Positions 63,137-64,000 of a stretch of DNA of 64,000 nt are shown piece after piece (position 1 is the stretch's first letter; every line of letters starts with the position of its first letter). Below the pieces are notes generated by a model. That model saw nothing but the letters and a program-made list of their open reading frames with translations, was not told where the DNA came from and did no database searches. The translations under genes and the position numbers were made by a program. Source of the DNA: Piezodorus guildinii (Eukaryota > Arthropoda > Insecta > Hemiptera > Pentatomidae); assembly GCA_023052935.1 (NCBI GenBank), contig CM041293.1:179724789-179788788 (forward strand), written 5' to 3'.

Positions 63137-64000
63137 CTTTGAATTTAAAAATTACATGATCAAAATTAGTTTTTAGACAAACAGATACGGTTTTTAAACA
63201 TGAATTTTTGTAAATAGATAAAAATATGTATTTTATTATCTATTTAATTCAATTGAATTATTTAATCAATGAAGAATATATGACAAAGAATGAATCATGG
63301 ATGAGAACTAAAGCCGATCAAGTCAATGTTTAAAAATCAGTCTTCTAAAACAGAATCTCCATCTAAAAAAGTTAATGGTTACTGTATGGAGGTCTATGGC
63401 TGGGTCATTAATTTTTTTTTTTCTAACCAAAAAGAAAAACGATTGATTCAACATCATACTGTGAATGATCATCTAATGCATCAAAATTTGATCAAGCACC
63501 AGCCAGCTCAGGTAAACAGGAAAGGATTACTTCATGATAACACCTGACCTCACGTTTTTAAGACAGAAAGTGAATAAATTAAAGAAATAGGGCTATGAAG
63601 CTACCACACCCCTCCCATATACCCCTGATCTATCTTCCACAGACCAACACTTTTTTCGGAATTTGGACAAAATATTGTGAGCAAAAATTGTTTACCAATG
63701 ATTTTGAAATAAAAAATGAGTTTTCTGGATTTCTGTCTTTGAAAGGTGTCTGGCTGAAAGTTTTTGAATAGAAAAATTGGTAAGCTGTAGGCAGAAGTGT
63801 ATAAAAAATTATGGTAAAAGGTTTGATCTAATTTTTTTTTCTTGCTTGTTTCATGTTTTACAACCAAATTTATGAATAGTAGAACAGTTTTTTATTTTGA
63901 CCTGAATATCAAAAGAGCATACATGCATTTAACATTATAAAATTGACCATCAATCCAAAAGTTTAAGAGCTCCAAGAATGATGATGGTAGGAGATCTAAG
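63137..64000 (-). other. Convertase intron, runs off the window
   Basis: No further exon recognised. Frames at 63326-63547 and 63601-63867 have no motif. An inverted T-run/A-run is present but no repeat is named. Confidence 0.4.

Overview
This is a eukaryotic, AT-rich nuclear window, almost certainly from an insect. The evidence is spliced genes with GT/AG introns, C2H2 zinc-finger and furin-type exons, a mariner element, R1/I/jockey-type LINEs, Ty3/gypsy and Ty1/copia retrotransposons, and tRNA-derived SINEs. A large, TE-rich genome is implied; the order cannot be fixed from sequence alone. No bacterial operons, CRISPR arrays, rRNA or functional tRNA genes were seen.

Layout. 1-3.8 kb: shredded LTR retrotransposons (copia integrase, gypsy gag/protease, an internally deleted gypsy element) with a tRNA-derived SINE inserted at an exact 13-bp duplication. 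4.0-5.1 kb: a foldback element whose arms carry a hammerhead-ribozyme-like motif. 5.6-6.2 kb (minus): a C2H2 zinc-finger terminal exon. 6.2-10.1 kb: repeats, two SINE copies, a LINE scrap. 10.3-41.7 kb: one stack of nested retrotransposons. A LINE (10.28-11.46, resuming near 41.53) was split by a gypsy element (Gyp-E, 11.467 to about 41.52). Gyp-E's 5' LTR was invaded by Gyp-A (11596-16183) and by a copia element (Cop-B, 16234-32935). Cop-B holds an R1-type LINE, then Gyp-C (21602-32616), whose gag was invaded by Gyp-D (22353-29251), whose pol was invaded by a jockey-type LINE (24041-26209). Gyp-E pol also carries a full-length I-type LINE (34785-40275) and a solo LTR of the Gyp-C family (40712-40889). 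Most junctions show target-site duplications.

41.8-51.4 kb (minus): a second zinc-finger terminal exon and six small upstream exons, all of phase 1 and multiple-of-three length, coding acidic segments. These exons could splice to either zinc-finger exon. Their introns carry SINEs, LINE tails and microsatellites. 53.36-54.27 kb: a mariner element with TA duplications and a deleted catalytic core. 58.9-63.1 kb (minus): four exons of a furin-like proprotein convertase C-terminus (Cys-rich repeats, one transmembrane helix, short basic tail).

The two cellular genes are both on the minus strand and both partial: the zinc-finger gene lacks its start, and the convertase lacks its pro- and catalytic domains, which must lie beyond 64 kb. 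Every retroelement protein read here has at least one stop or frameshift, so none looks autonomous, but the LINE-J reverse transcriptase and the Gyp-D pol are close to intact. Element names (Gyp-A etc.) are local labels. All family calls rest on motifs read by eye.
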